Assembly (NCBI GenBank): GCA_014872805.1
Contig: WKFN01000016.1
Span: 62,001 to 126,000, forward strand
Reading direction: 5' to 3'
Length of the DNA: 64,000 nt
DNA from: Opacimonas sp014872805
GTDB taxonomy: Bacteria; Pseudomonadota; Gammaproteobacteria; Enterobacterales; Alteromonadaceae
Shown: piece by piece, positions 34,743 to 44,600 of the stretch
Layout: the number at the start of each line of letters is the position of its first letter
Numbering within the stretch: position 1 is the stretch's first letter
Program-made: the position numbers and the translations under genes
The notes under the pieces: model-generated
The model's input: the letters and a program-made list of their open reading frames with translations, nothing else
What the model was told of the DNA's origin: nothing
Databases searched by the model: none

Positions 34743-35879
34743 ATGTCTAAACGAGACTATTATGAAGTTCTAGGTGTCAGTAAATCGGCGACTGAACGCG
34801 AAATTAAAAAAGCTTATAAAAAGCTCGCAATGAAGTATCACCCTGACCGTACTCAGGGCGACAAAGGCATGGAAGAAAAATTCAAAGAAATCCAAGAAGC
34901 CGTTGAAGTGCTCACCGATGATCAAAAGCGAGCTGCGTATGACCAATATGGGCACGCTGCATTCGATCCAAGCCGTGGTGGCTTTGGTGGAGGTGGTGCT
35001 GGTGGCGCTGATTTTGGTGATATCTTTGGTGATGTCTTTGGCGATATTTTTGGTGGTGGTCGCGGTGGCGGTCGCTCACGTGCGCGCAGTGGTAGCGATT
35101 TGCGCTATAACCTTGATTTATCTCTTGAAGAAGCTGTGCGTGGCAAAGAAATTGAAATTGAGGTACCCACTCTAGTCAGCTGTGAACCTTGCGATGGTTC
35201 AGGTGCCAAACCTAGTACGTCACCTAAGAATTGCTCAACCTGTCATGGCAGTGGTCAGGTACAAATGCGTCAGGGTTTCTTCGCTGTGCAACAAACTTGT
35301 CCAACGTGTGGCGGTAAAGGTAAAGTGATCAGCGACCCTTGTGGCGAGTGTCGCGGTCGAGGTCGCAAAGAAAAGACCAAGACCTTGTCTGTCAAAGTCC
35401 CTGCTGGTGTGGATACTGGCGATCGCATTCGTTTATCTGGCGAGGGGGAAGCCGGTGAAATGGGCGCGCCTTCTGGTGATCTATATGTACAAGTTCACGT
35501 TCGCGAGCATGAAATCTTTCAGCGCGATGGCAATAACTTGTATTGCGAAGTGCCTTTGAGCTTTACTACCGCGGCCCTTGGTGGAGATATTCAGGTCCCA
35601 ACACTTGATGGCAAAGTAAAACTCAAAGTATCACCAGAAACTCAGACTGGACGGATGTTCCGCCTGCGTGGAAAGGGGGTTAAATCCGTTCGCTCGAATG
35701 TTGTTGGCGACTTGATGTGTAAAGTGGTGATCGAAACACCAGTCAATCTGTCGAGTAAACAAAAAGCGTTGCTTGAAGAATTTGAAGCATCAATGGATGG
35801 CACAGCAGCTAAGCATCGTCCAAAAGAGCAAGGCTTCTTCGACGGGGTTAAAAAGTTTTTTGACGATTTAACCAACTAG
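34743..35879 (+). CDS. dnaJ: co-chaperone DnaJ (Hsp40)
   Basis: 378 aa type I DnaJ. The J domain (1-70) has the HPD tripeptide in KYHPDRTQGD. A Gly/Phe-rich linker (about 75-108) follows. The four zinc motifs are CEPCDGSG, CSTCHGSG, CPTCGGKG and CGECRGRG (about 145-215), then the peptide-binding C-terminal domains. It stimulates DnaK ATPase and delivers clients. Follows dnaK with a 109-base hairpin-containing gap. Confidence 0.98.
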   Translation: MSKRDYYEVLGVSKSATEREIKKAYKKLAMKYHPDRTQGDKGMEEKFKEIQEAVEVLTDDQKRAAYDQYGHAAFDPSRGGFGGGGAGGADFGDIFGDVFGDIFGGGRGGGRSRARSGSDLRYNLDLSLEEAVRGKEIEIEVPTLVSCEPCDGSGAKPSTSPKNCSTCHGSGQVQMRQGFFAVQQTCPTCGGKGKVISDPCGECRGRGRKEKTKTLSVKVPAGVDTGDRIRLSGEGEAGEMGAPSGDLYVQVHVREHEIFQRDGNNLYCEVPLSFTTAALGGDIQVPTLDGKVKLKVSPETQTGRMFRLRGKGVKSVRSNVVGDLMCKVVIETPVNLSSKQKALLEEFEASMDGTAAKHRPKEQGFFDGVKKFFDDLTN

Positions 35880-35902
35880 ACGTTGTCTTCAAAAAATGTA
35901 AT

Positions 35903-35939
35903 AACGGTGTGATTTTCTCTAGAAATAGCACCGTTTTTT
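35903..35939 (+). terminator. intrinsic terminator after dnaJ
   Basis: AACGGTG (35903-35909) pairs with CACCGTT (35929-35935), with further ATTT/AAAT pairing inside, followed by a run of Ts to 35939. It begins 24 bases after the dnaJ stop and closes the chaperone operon. Confidence 0.85.
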
Positions 35940-35987
35940 GTTTTAGACTGTATAAAATAACAAATCACCTTGAATAGGGAACATTTC

Positions 35988-36452
35988 ATGCTCAAATCCG
36001 TAACACTTATCACTGCATCCACTATATTGTTAGCCTCTTTTTCGACTAGTGCAGCGCTAAGCGACAAACAAGCCAAAAACGCTGTTGAGTTTCGCAAAAG
36101 TATCTTTCAACTTGTCAAAAGCAATGTAGGGCCTTTTGGCGCAATGGCCAAAGGACAAATGCCAATTGATGAAGCATTAATTGAAAAAAATGCCACGCGA
36201 TTACATCAGCTGTCGCTAATGCTCCCTGATTATTTTGTTGCAGACACACGCAATAATGATGTGCAAACCAGTGCGTTAGATAAAATATGGGATAACCAAG
36301 GCGACTTTAACCAAAAAGCCCAAAATATGACGACTAAGTCAGAAGAATTACTTGATGCTGTGCAAAACAAAAAATCAGATGAGTATGTTGGCAAGATGCG
36401 CGCCATTTTTGGTACATGTAAAGCTTGTCATGACGATTATAAGGCGGATTAA
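35988..36452 (+). CDS. cytochrome c' family protein
   Basis: 154 aa from the ATG at 35988, which has AGGGA ahead and starts a signal peptide (about 1-22, ending TSAALS); an in-frame TTG at 35970 is less likely. The mature protein is a four-helix-bundle type with a single C-terminal heme site CKACH near residue 146, as in cytochrome c' (PF01322-type). Periplasmic; such proteins bind NO or transfer electrons. It converges on a b-type cytochrome gene after 11 bases, a pairing often seen in this group. Confidence 0.85.
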   Translation: MLKSVTLITASTILLASFSTSAALSDKQAKNAVEFRKSIFQLVKSNVGPFGAMAKGQMPIDEALIEKNATRLHQLSLMLPDYFVADTRNNDVQTSALDKIWDNQGDFNQKAQNMTTKSEELLDAVQNKKSDEYVGKMRAIFGTCKACHDDYKAD

Positions 36453-36463
36453 ACAATTGTGAT

Positions 36464-37159
36464 TTAAAAATCAAATAGGTCTTCGGGCTCAACTCCTAAC
36501 CAATCCGGCACATAGTTGACGAGCAAGTAGACCTTTACCACACTTATCACTATACAGATAAAGCATTTCACGTGCAGTTGCCAGTCGTGTTTAACGGCAA
36601 AATGGTGATTGGGTTTATTTCCATCAAACATTGCTTTGATGAGATATGGTTCGTTGGTTTTGACATGCACGACGACAGCAATGACGTGAACCCCCAACAG
36701 CACCAGTATCAGGTTAAACGCATTATTGTGTACCCACATGATCCCATCAGTGATGGAGGGCGGTAACCAATTGTGTAAGACCCCAGTAAACAAAATATCG
36801 TCAGTCATAAACAAACCTGAGATAGCTTGTAGTGCAATAACCAACAAAAATAAAAGCACTGCACACGCTCCTAGTGGGTTATGTGTAGCAAAAATACGTT
36901 TTGGCGTGGATTGAACATATTGAATCAATGCTGACGGGCGAGGTACAAAAGCAGAAAATCGAACTGGCTCAGGGCCAACAATACCCCATAATACTCGCCA
37001 TATAATTAGGCCTAGGAGTCCATATCCAACCAACGCATGGTTATCAATTGAGGTATCTGATATTTCCGCTGAATAGTATTGATATGCAATACCACTAACA
37101 AGTAACCAATGAAATAATCGGGTATAGATATCCCATACGCGCGAATGATTTGTTTCCAT
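36464..37159 (-). CDS. cytochrome b561-type membrane protein
   Basis: 231 aa. Four to five hydrophobic spans with histidines placed as heme ligands: VWDIYTRLFHWLLVSGIAYQY at the N-terminus, DNHALVGYGLLGLIIWRVLWG, and WVHNNAFNLILVLLGVHVIAVVVH. This is the Ni/Fe-hydrogenase-type cytochrome b domain also used for generic quinol oxidation. The adjacent cytochrome c' gene suggests electron exchange between them. It starts 4 bases after the stop of a PH-domain protein gene on the same strand, so it is probably co-transcribed with that pair. Confidence 0.83.
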   Translation of the reverse strand: METNHSRVWDIYTRLFHWLLVSGIAYQYYSAEISDTSIDNHALVGYGLLGLIIWRVLWGIVGPEPVRFSAFVPRPSALIQYVQSTPKRIFATHNPLGACAVLLFLLVIALQAISGLFMTDDILFTGVLHNWLPPSITDGIMWVHNNAFNLILVLLGVHVIAVVVHVKTNEPYLIKAMFDGNKPNHHFAVKHDWQLHVKCFICIVISVVKVYLLVNYVPDWLGVEPEDLFDF

Positions 37160-37163
37160 TATC

Positions 37164-38723
37164 TTACATCCATGAACGTGCTTGTGATTCTACTTGATAT
37201 AGAATGACAGATTGCAACTGTTTGGCAACTGTCTCGTCGATCAATGGAATACTGTAGCTACCGGATGCAAGATAAAACTTGATAGACGCTACCTGACTGC
37301 GACGCATCCAATAGCTTTGGGATATTGCGACGCGTTGTATTTTATGCACTGGAAAACAGTATCTATCGACGCCAAACAAGCCTTTTTTGATATATACATA
37401 ATCATCGGTATAGGCAAATCCCCAGCGCTTCCAACGTAGCCAAATCAAGGCCGTCAAAACAATGGGCGTTATCAAGAGCGCAGGCCAATTTGGGTCGATA
37501 TGATACACAAATAGAACGGCTAAGCCGATGGTGATAGGCAATACAAGCCATAATACAAAGCGAATGATGAACATCTTTTTAATGGTTAAAAATGGCGTGT
37601 CGTGCAGGCGATGCTCAGGAAAGACATGCGCCAGGATATCTCTGCATTGATATGCAAAAACAGAAGGCACCATTAATTTATTGGCTAAAGCTTCGGGATT
37701 GGCGATATTGGCTTGGGCGTTGAGTTGATCTAGGCGCAAATTAATCCTACCCAATATCGTATCCAGCCAGTCTTGCTTCATGATGGCAACTTGTATGCGG
37801 CTGATCGGTACTGCAACCTCATGACGATTAATCAATCCACTGCGACGGATGAATTTTTCATGAGTTTTACTTAACGTAAATCCCCAAAATAAGATGATCG
37901 CACCCATAATAGATAGTACGGTCATGATCCCTAAAAAAAATAAAAAAAGACCAAGCACATACAAACCGATTTGCCAAGTTGGATCATTTTCGATTTGGCT
38001 TTGAATATTCAGTCCCCAACCTGCAAATTTATCGCTAAAATACTCAATGGTTTCATCAATAAAAGGTGCCACAAACGCCAACAACAAATATACTCGGTTA
38101 GAGGTCACACCATGCATTGCTAAATCGCCAACAGTGCGAGTGTTGATCACCGTTTCATTCAACGGTGCTTCTACGTGTGAAGTGTTTGTAGTATGTTCAC
38201 TAAACGTTTCCGTATTATCTGTCTCGGTGGCCACCTCACTGATTTGCTTGCGAAGATGTTGCGCATCTTTTAGGCGCAAAGCGATTAAACGCGCTTCTTG
38301 ATTGAGTGAACCACCAGAGTCAAACGCTAGTGACGCATAGCCAAACAGACGATAGTAAAAAGGCTGTTCAATTTTGACATTTTGAATGCGATTAAATGGT
38401 AAGTTAACGTGTTTTTTGTAGATAATCCCGCTTTTAACTTCAACTGAGCCGTCAAATAAACGATAGCGAAAAAACACAAATGAGAGCACAGCAAAACCAA
38501 TCACGCCCCCAAAAATGCCTGCAAAAATAAATACAGCAATCCACGGATTCATTTTGATCTTATCCCACAGCACAAATAAAATGGGCAACATGTAAAAGAC
38601 ATTGTTCACCACAATGACAATGAATTTTTGAATAAAATACAAAATGCCAATTGGCGCAACTTGAGACCATTCACCTCGTGCTTCAGAGTTTTCCTCAGGT
38701 AAGCTTTGCGATAGTTCAGCCAC
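37164..38723 (-). CDS. bacterial PH-domain membrane protein (YdbT-like)
   Basis: 519 aa with several membrane spans (about 25-80, 205-300, 385-430) separating three repeated bPH2-type domains. Their signatures recur as RYRLFDGSVEVKSGIIYKKHVNLPFNRIQNV, RRSGLINRHEVAVPISRIQV and YVYIKKGLFGVDRYCFPVHKIQRVAIS (each only partly quoted here by position about 85, 290 and 445). The related B. subtilis YdbS/YdbT pair protects against certain bacteriocins. Function here is unknown. Its start overlaps the upstream YdbS-like gene by 8 bases. Confidence 0.8.
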   Translation of the reverse strand: MAELSQSLPEENSEARGEWSQVAPIGILYFIQKFIVIVVNNVFYMLPILFVLWDKIKMNPWIAVFIFAGIFGGVIGFAVLSFVFFRYRLFDGSVEVKSGIIYKKHVNLPFNRIQNVKIEQPFYYRLFGYASLAFDSGGSLNQEARLIALRLKDAQHLRKQISEVATETDNTETFSEHTTNTSHVEAPLNETVINTRTVGDLAMHGVTSNRVYLLLAFVAPFIDETIEYFSDKFAGWGLNIQSQIENDPTWQIGLYVLGLFLFFLGIMTVLSIMGAIILFWGFTLSKTHEKFIRRSGLINRHEVAVPISRIQVAIMKQDWLDTILGRINLRLDQLNAQANIANPEALANKLMVPSVFAYQCRDILAHVFPEHRLHDTPFLTIKKMFIIRFVLWLVLPITIGLAVLFVYHIDPNWPALLITPIVLTALIWLRWKRWGFAYTDDYVYIKKGLFGVDRYCFPVHKIQRVAISQSYWMRRSQVASIKFYLASGSYSIPLIDETVAKQLQSVILYQVESQARSWM

Positions 38724-39297
38724 GTTGGTGTAACTCCTTGTGCTGTAAAATGGTGTTGCGTATGAATTCAGCGGTGTCCTTTTCTAGTCCAGGAATGATA
38801 AAGGTTTGAGTCAGATCCCCCGCACTGAACACATGTAATTTAGCTAAACCGATTCTGCGGTCAATAGGGCCTTGCTTCACTTCAATGTGTTGAATACGAC
38901 ATATGGGTTGGGTACTGATTTTGCAAAATAACCAACCTTTGAACATTGTAATATCTTGCTCTCGTAAACAATAGCCTAACCGTTTGTTGGCACCGTATTC
39001 ATAAGCCTCAAGCAGACACCATAGCAATGCAATCCCTCCCCAGATACGAATCACCCAATATTCAAGCTTTTCCGGTAGAGCAAAGTAGGGCTGAACAATG
39101 AGGCCAAGTATGACAATGCTGAGTACTGCGACTACCGACAGACCTACTAGCAGGCTGATACCTGGGTACTCTGCAGAAACATGTGTGATGTCAGGAGATT
39201 GAATAGTGGTTCCATCAGCATTGGCAATCACACGATTACTAAAACCGATTTTTAGATCCGGTGTTTCAAATGTTTCAGCGTCAGTGTGAGTCGTCAT
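38716..39297 (-). CDS. bacterial PH-domain membrane protein (YdbS-like)
   Basis: 193 aa. Two hydrophobic spans near residues 50-70 and 82-98 precede one bPH2 domain: LGYCLREQDITMFKGWLFCKISTQPICRIQ followed by IGLAKLHVFSAGD (positions about 108-165). YdbS and YdbT type proteins are encoded in pairs and presumably form a complex. First gene of a three-gene run with the larger PH protein and the b-type cytochrome; divergent from dapB across 139 bases. Confidence 0.8.
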   Translation of the reverse strand: MTTHTDAETFETPDLKIGFSNRVIANADGTTIQSPDITHVSAEYPGISLLVGLSVVAVLSIVILGLIVQPYFALPEKLEYWVIRIWGGIALLWCLLEAYEYGANKRLGYCLREQDITMFKGWLFCKISTQPICRIQHIEVKQGPIDRRIGLAKLHVFSAGDLTQTFIIPGLEKDTAEFIRNTILQHKELHQRG

Positions 39298-39436
39298 TTA
39301 ACCTTCCTTACAAATATATGATTGCAGACACATCCGCTCTCATATCAAACGATATTCATGTTATTATGGCGCAAATTTTGTAAAAAAAAACCTGTCTCAA
39401 GCTTGGGTTTTGTAAACAGTTGTATCAAGAGGGTTT

Positions 39437-40237
39437 ATGTTAAGTATCAGTGTGTTAGGTGCCAATGGTCGGATGGGACGGAATTTGATCACGGCCGTGG
39501 CGGAAGATCCGCAAACGTCATTGCACAGTGGCACGGTGCGAGAAGCATCACCATTGTTAGGTATCGACGCGGGTGTGGCAGTTGGGGTTACGCCCCTAAA
39601 TGTCAACCTAGACACGTTAAATAACACGCAAATCATGGGTTTAGATGTTGTGATCGACTTTACCTTGCCAGCAGTGTTGTGTACTCATCTGGATTGGTGC
39701 ATTCAGCATCAGTTACCTATTGTGATTGGCACCACAGGCCTAAGTCCAGGACAAGAAACTGCTTTGCAAAAGGCGTCGAAACACATACCGATTGTCTTTG
39801 CTGCAAATTACAGCGTAGGTGTTAATCTGCTTATTAAACTTGCCCAACAGACGGCTCAGGTAATGGGGGAGAGTGCAGATATCGAGATAATAGAAGCGCA
39901 TCACAGACACAAAATTGATGCACCATCTGGTACAGCCTTGGCCCTTGGTAAAGGTATTGCTAATGCCATCGATAGAAATCATGATGAAGTTGCTATTTAC
40001 GGGCGCGAGGGACACACAGGTGAACGTGACCACCAAACGATTGGCTATGCGACCGTGCGTGGTGGCGACGTAGTGGGGGATCATACCGTATTGTTTGCAG
40101 ACATTGGTGAGCGTATTGAACTGACTCATAAAGCATCAAGCCGGATGACTTTTGCGAAGGGCGCAGTACGAGCGGCTAAATGGGTCAATAAGCAACCGCC
40201 AGGGCTATATTCAATGATGGATGTACTTGGTTTATAA
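39437..40237 (+). CDS. dapB: 4-hydroxy-tetrahydrodipicolinate reductase
   Basis: 266 aa enzyme of the diaminopimelate/lysine pathway. The nucleotide site is GANGRMGRNLI near the N-terminus. The catalytic segment EAHHRHKIDAPSGTAL (about 155-170) contains the His and Lys that act in catalysis. C-terminal SSRMTFAKGAVRAA is typical. GAGGG precedes the ATG. It lies upstream of carAB in the same direction, as commonly seen in gammaproteobacteria. Confidence 0.96.
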   Translation: MLSISVLGANGRMGRNLITAVAEDPQTSLHSGTVREASPLLGIDAGVAVGVTPLNVNLDTLNNTQIMGLDVVIDFTLPAVLCTHLDWCIQHQLPIVIGTTGLSPGQETALQKASKHIPIVFAANYSVGVNLLIKLAQQTAQVMGESADIEIIEAHHRHKIDAPSGTALALGKGIANAIDRNHDEVAIYGREGHTGERDHQTIGYATVRGGDVVGDHTVLFADIGERIELTHKASSRMTFAKGAVRAAKWVNKQPPGLYSMMDVLGL

Positions 40238-40373
40238 GAAATAAAAGAGGTAAAAAATGGCTGATTTAGCATAGGTTTAACATGACTTTTACAAGCTTCG
40301 CATAAAAAATTAATGAAAGCCTTTGTTTTACTGAATTTTCATATTTTTACTAGATCATTTGCGAGTCTGCATA

Positions 40374-40379
40374 TATAAT
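40374..40379 (+). promoter_or_regulatory. candidate carAB promoter -10 element
   Basis: TATAAT at 40374-40379 is a perfect -10 hexamer; no good -35 is found at 16-18 bases. About 35 bases upstream, ACTGAATTTTCATATTTT (40330-40347) resembles half of an ArgR box. Transcription from here would produce a leader of roughly 150 bases before carA. Confidence 0.4.
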
Positions 40380-40413
40380 CTCGCTAATTTGCCTGCAAGA
40401 ACGAAATCGCCTC

Positions 40414-40536
40414 ATGGATTTGGCGAGTAGTAGCGCGAAGAATGTTATACGGGATGAACATGTCAGTATGTTTTATCCCGTTTTTTGTATGTGCAATCTA
40501 TGTATTGCACCTAGTTATCCTACGACTGGAGGTTGA
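40414..40536 (+). CDS. possible carAB leader peptide ORF
   Basis: 40-codon frame (ATG at 40414, TGA at 40534-40536) starting MDLASSSAKNVIRDEH and ending PTTGG. It reads across the terminator hairpin at 40449-40486 and stops one base before the carA TTG. This is the geometry of the pyrBI leader, where coupled translation lets polymerase pass the terminator when UTP is low. The ribosome site is weak and I see no pyrimidine-rich pause tract, so translation is unproven. Confidence 0.3.
   Translation: MDLASSSAKNVIRDEHVSMFYPVFCMCNLCIAPSYPTTGG
40449..40486 (+). terminator. intrinsic terminator in the carAB leader (candidate attenuator)
   Basis: ACGGGAT (40449-40455) pairs with ATCCCGT (40475-40481) and the stem continues as AACAT with ATGTT around a GTCAGT loop, with six Ts at 40481-40486. 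It ends 51 bases upstream of the carA start and over 200 bases after dapB, so it sits inside the carAB leader rather than simply ending dapB. Confidence 0.8.
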
Positions 40537-40537
40537 C

Positions 40538-41665
40538 TTGGCTCATTCTGCCCTTTTGGTGTTAGAAGACGGTTCTGTCTTTAAAGGTACCGCAATCGGT
40601 GCCACTGGCCACGCTGTTGGCGAAGTAGTGTTTAATACTTCGATGACAGGTTATCAAGAAATTCTCACTGATCCATCCTACGCTGAACAAATCATCACGC
40701 TGACTTATCCTCATATTGGCAACACAGGTACGAATAGCGAAGATGTGGAATCTACTAATATTTGGGCAAAAGGCTTAGTCATTCGCGACTTACCGTTGAT
40801 TGCTTCAAATTTCCGTAACGAACAAACGCTTTCTGAATATTTGCAGGCCAACAACATCATTGGCATTGCTGATATTGATACGCGTCGACTGACTCGTATA
40901 TTACGCGATAAAGGTGCGCAAAACGGTTGCATCATGACCGGAGACATTGATGAAAACCAAGCGTTAGAACACGCTCAATCTTTTGCTGGTTTGAAGGGCA
41001 TGGATTTAGCTAAGGAAGTCACATGTTCTGAACAGCACATTTGGAACGACAGTGTGTGGGCATTAGGGGAGGGTTACGCCAAAGACCTACAAGATTTACC
41101 ACATCACGTGGTGGCTTATGATTTTGGTGCTAAACACAATATTTTGCGCATGTTAGTTGAACGTGGCTGTAAATTAACGGTCGTGCCTGCACAAACGCCT
41201 GCTGAAGATGTATTGGCATTGAATCCTGATGGTATTTTCTTATCCAACGGCCCTGGTGATCCTGAGCCTTGTACCTATGCTATTGAGGCAATTAAAACGC
41301 TTTTAGATAAAGGCTTACCCATTTTTGGGATCTGTTTGGGGCATCAATTATTAGCCCTTGCCAGTGGCGCGCAAACTGAAAAAATGAAATTTGGTCATCA
41401 CGGTGCAAACCATCCAGTCAAAGATTTAGAACGTGATGTCGTGATGATTACCTCGCAAAACCATGGTTTTGCGGTAAAAGAAGACAATTTGCCAGAAAAC
41501 ATCAAAGTGACTCATAAATCATTATTTGATGGCTCATTACAAGGCATACATTTAACCGATAAGCCTGCGTTTAGTTTTCAAGGACACCCAGAAGCGAGCC
41601 CTGGCCCACATGACGCGGCGCCGTTATTTGACCACTTTATTGAACTCATTGAGCAACACAAGTAG
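40538..41665 (+). CDS. carA: carbamoyl-phosphate synthase small subunit
   Basis: 375 aa from a TTG at 40538. GGAGG lies 5 bases ahead and the product then begins AHSALLVLEDGSVFKG, aligning with E. coli CarA (IKSALLVLEDGT). An upstream ATG at 40442 would add a hydrophobic extension encoded by the terminator hairpin, which is implausible. The class I glutaminase domain has the nucleophile in GICLGHQL and His/Glu in QGHPEASPGP. It supplies ammonia to CarB for arginine and pyrimidine synthesis. Confidence 0.95.
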   Translation: MAHSALLVLEDGSVFKGTAIGATGHAVGEVVFNTSMTGYQEILTDPSYAEQIITLTYPHIGNTGTNSEDVESTNIWAKGLVIRDLPLIASNFRNEQTLSEYLQANNIIGIADIDTRRLTRILRDKGAQNGCIMTGDIDENQALEHAQSFAGLKGMDLAKEVTCSEQHIWNDSVWALGEGYAKDLQDLPHHVVAYDFGAKHNILRMLVERGCKLTVVPAQTPAEDVLALNPDGIFLSNGPGDPEPCTYAIEAIKTLLDKGLPIFGICLGHQLLALASGAQTEKMKFGHHGANHPVKDLERDVVMITSQNHGFAVKEDNLPENIKVTHKSLFDGSLQGIHLTDKPAFSFQGHPEASPGPHDAAPLFDHFIELIEQHK

Positions 41666-41673
41666 GAATTGAG

Positions 41674-44600
41674 ATGCCAAAACGTACTGACATAAAAAGT
41701 ATATTGATTTTAGGTGCTGGTCCTATTGTGATTGGCCAAGCCTGTGAATTTGACTATTCTGGTGCGCAAGCATGTAAAGCACTGCGCGAAGAAGGTTATC
41801 GCGTGATTTTGGTAAACTCCAATCCCGCGACGATTATGACCGACCCTGAAATGGCCGACGCGACTTATATCGAGCCAATTCACTGGGAAGTGGTTGAAAA
41901 AATCATCGAAAAAGAACGTCCAGATGTGGTGCTGCCCACTATGGGTGGCCAGACTGCACTGAACTGTGCGTTGGATTTGAACAAACACGGTGTATTAGAA
42001 AAATACAACGTAGAGTTGATTGGTGCCACGGCGGACGCGATTGATAAAGCGGAAGACCGTGAGCGTTTCGACAAAGCCATGAAAAACATTGGTTTAGAAT
42101 GCCCACGTGCGGAAATCGCTCACACGATGGAACAGGCTCACGACGTATTAAGTCGCATTGGCTTTCCATGTATTATTCGTCCGTCTTTTACCATGGGTGG
42201 AACCGGTGGTGGTATCGCTTACAACATTGATGAATTCAATGAAATCTGCACACGTGGCCTCGACTTGTCTCCGACTTCAGAATTATTGATTGATGAATCA
42301 CTGATCGGTTGGAAAGAATACGAAATGGAAGTGGTTCGTGATAAGGCGGACAACTGCATCATTGTATGTACCATTGAAAACTTTGATGCCATGGGCGTAC
42401 ACACCGGCGATTCCATCACGGTGGCTCCGGCGCAAACGCTTACTGATAAAGAGTTTCAAATTATGCGTAATGCTGCAATGGCAGTATTACGTGAAATTGG
42501 TGTTGAAACTGGTGGTTCAAACGTACAGTTTGGCGTAAATCCAAAAGACGGTCGGATGGTCATCATTGAGATGAACCCTCGTGTATCGCGCTCATCTGCG
42601 TTAGCGTCAAAAGCCACAGGTTTCCCAATTGCCAAAGTCGCGGCCAAATTAGCCGTTGGTTATACTTTAGATGAGCTTGCTAATGATATTACCGGTGGAC
42701 TAACGCCTGCATCATTCGAGCCCGCCATCGATTACGTTGTGACCAAGATCCCGCGTTTTAACTTTGAAAAGTTTGCCGGTGCTAATGACCGTTTGACTAC
42801 ACAGATGAAATCTGTGGGTGAGGTGATGGCGATTGGTCGTAATCAGCAAGAATCCTTACAAAAGGCCTTGCGAGGGCTTGAAGTAGGTATAAATGGTCTT
42901 GACCCCATTCTCGATCCAGAAAGCCCAGATGCAAAGCAGACGTTGATGTATGAATTACGCGAGCCAGGTGCAGACCGAATCTTATACATCGGTGATGCGT
43001 TCCGTATGGGGATGACGGTAGATGAAGTGTTTAGTTACACTAATGTTGACCGCTGGTACTTGGTGCAACTTGAAGAAATCATTCAACTTGAACAACTTGT
43101 CGAGCGTATTGGTTTAGCCGGTATTGAAGCGGACTTGATGCGTAAACTCAAGCGCAAAGGCTTCTCTGATGCACGCTTAGCCGCTTTAACCAATGTGGCG
43201 GAAGATGATATTCGCGACACCCGTCGCAAAATGGACATTCAACCAGTCTACAAACGCGTTGATACCTGTGCCGCGGAGTTCTCTACGAGCACCGCTTATA
43301 TGTATTCTACCTATGATGAAGAATGCGAAGCGAACCCATCGGATAAAGACAAAATCATGGTTTTAGGCGGTGGTCCTAACCGCATCGGTCAAGGCATTGA
43401 GTTTGATTACTGTTGTGTGCATGCCGCTCTAGCGATGCGTGAAGATGGTTACGAAACCATCATGGTAAACTGTAATCCTGAAACCGTCTCAACTGATTAT
43501 GATACCTCAGACCGCTTGTATTTCGAGCCGGTGACGTTAGAAGACGTGCTTGAAATTGTGCGCGTTGAACAACCTAAAGGTGTCATTGTTCAATACGGTG
43601 GTCAAACCCCATTAAAACTGGCTCGTGCGCTAGAAGCGAATGGCGTGCCAATTATCGGCACATCACCAGATGCCATTGACCGTGCCGAAGATCGTGAGCG
43701 TTTCCAGCACATGGTCAACAAGCTAAACTTAAAACAGCCTGCCAATGCCACCGTATCCAATATGGAACAAGCGTTAGCCGAAGCAGAAAATATTGGCTTC
43801 CCATTAGTTGTGCGTCCATCTTATGTATTAGGTGGTCGAGCCATGGAAATCGTTTATGACATTAAAGATTTGAAGCGCTACCTCAATGAAGCGGTAAAAG
43901 TGTCAAATGATTCGCCCGTATTACTCGACCGCTTTTTAGATGATGCGATTGAAATTGACATCGATGCGATCTGCGATGGCACTGCTGTCGTGATTGGTGG
44001 CATTATGGAACACATCGAACAAGCAGGGGTTCACTCTGGTGATTCAGCCTGTTCACTGCCTCCATATTCATTATCACCTGAGATCCAACAGGTCATGCGT
44101 GACCAAGTCAAAGCGATGGCGCTTGAGTTGGGTGTTGTTGGCTTAATGAATACCCAGTTTGCGGTTAAAGACAATGAGGTTTACTTGATTGAGGTAAATC
44201 CTCGTGCTGCGCGTACCGTGCCATTTGTTTCTAAGGCAACCGGTCGAGCTTGTGCCAAAGTGGCAGCACGTGCGATGGCCGGTCAGTCACTGGCGAGCCA
44301 AGGTGTTACAGATGAGATTATTCCGCCGTTTTACTCGGTGAAGGAAGTCGTCTTGCCATTTGCGAAGTTCCAAGGTGTTGATCCATTGCTAGGTCCTGAA
44401 ATGCGCTCTACTGGTGAGGTGATGGGTGTTGGTGAAACGTTTGAAGAAGCGTATGCCAAAGCGAACTTGGGCGCATCTAGCCCAATTCCAACAGGGGGCA
44501 AAGCACTCTTGTCCGTGCGTAACAATGACAAAGTCCGTTTGGTCGAACTGGCAAAATTAATGCTGGAACGTGGTTATGAGTTAGAAGCGACTCGTGGTAC

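Noticed and set aside
39740..40129. 129-residue frame on the minus strand
   Set aside because: Antisense to conserved dapB including its catalytic motif; no ribosome site or recognisable domain.
40300..40350. ArgR boxes upstream of carAB
   Set aside because: One half-site-like TGAAT is present, but no tandem 18-bp boxes can be aligned with confidence.
40442..40537. N-terminal extension of CarA from an ATG at 40442
   Set aside because: It is encoded by the terminator hairpin, has no good ribosome site, and CarA homology begins right after the TTG at 40538.
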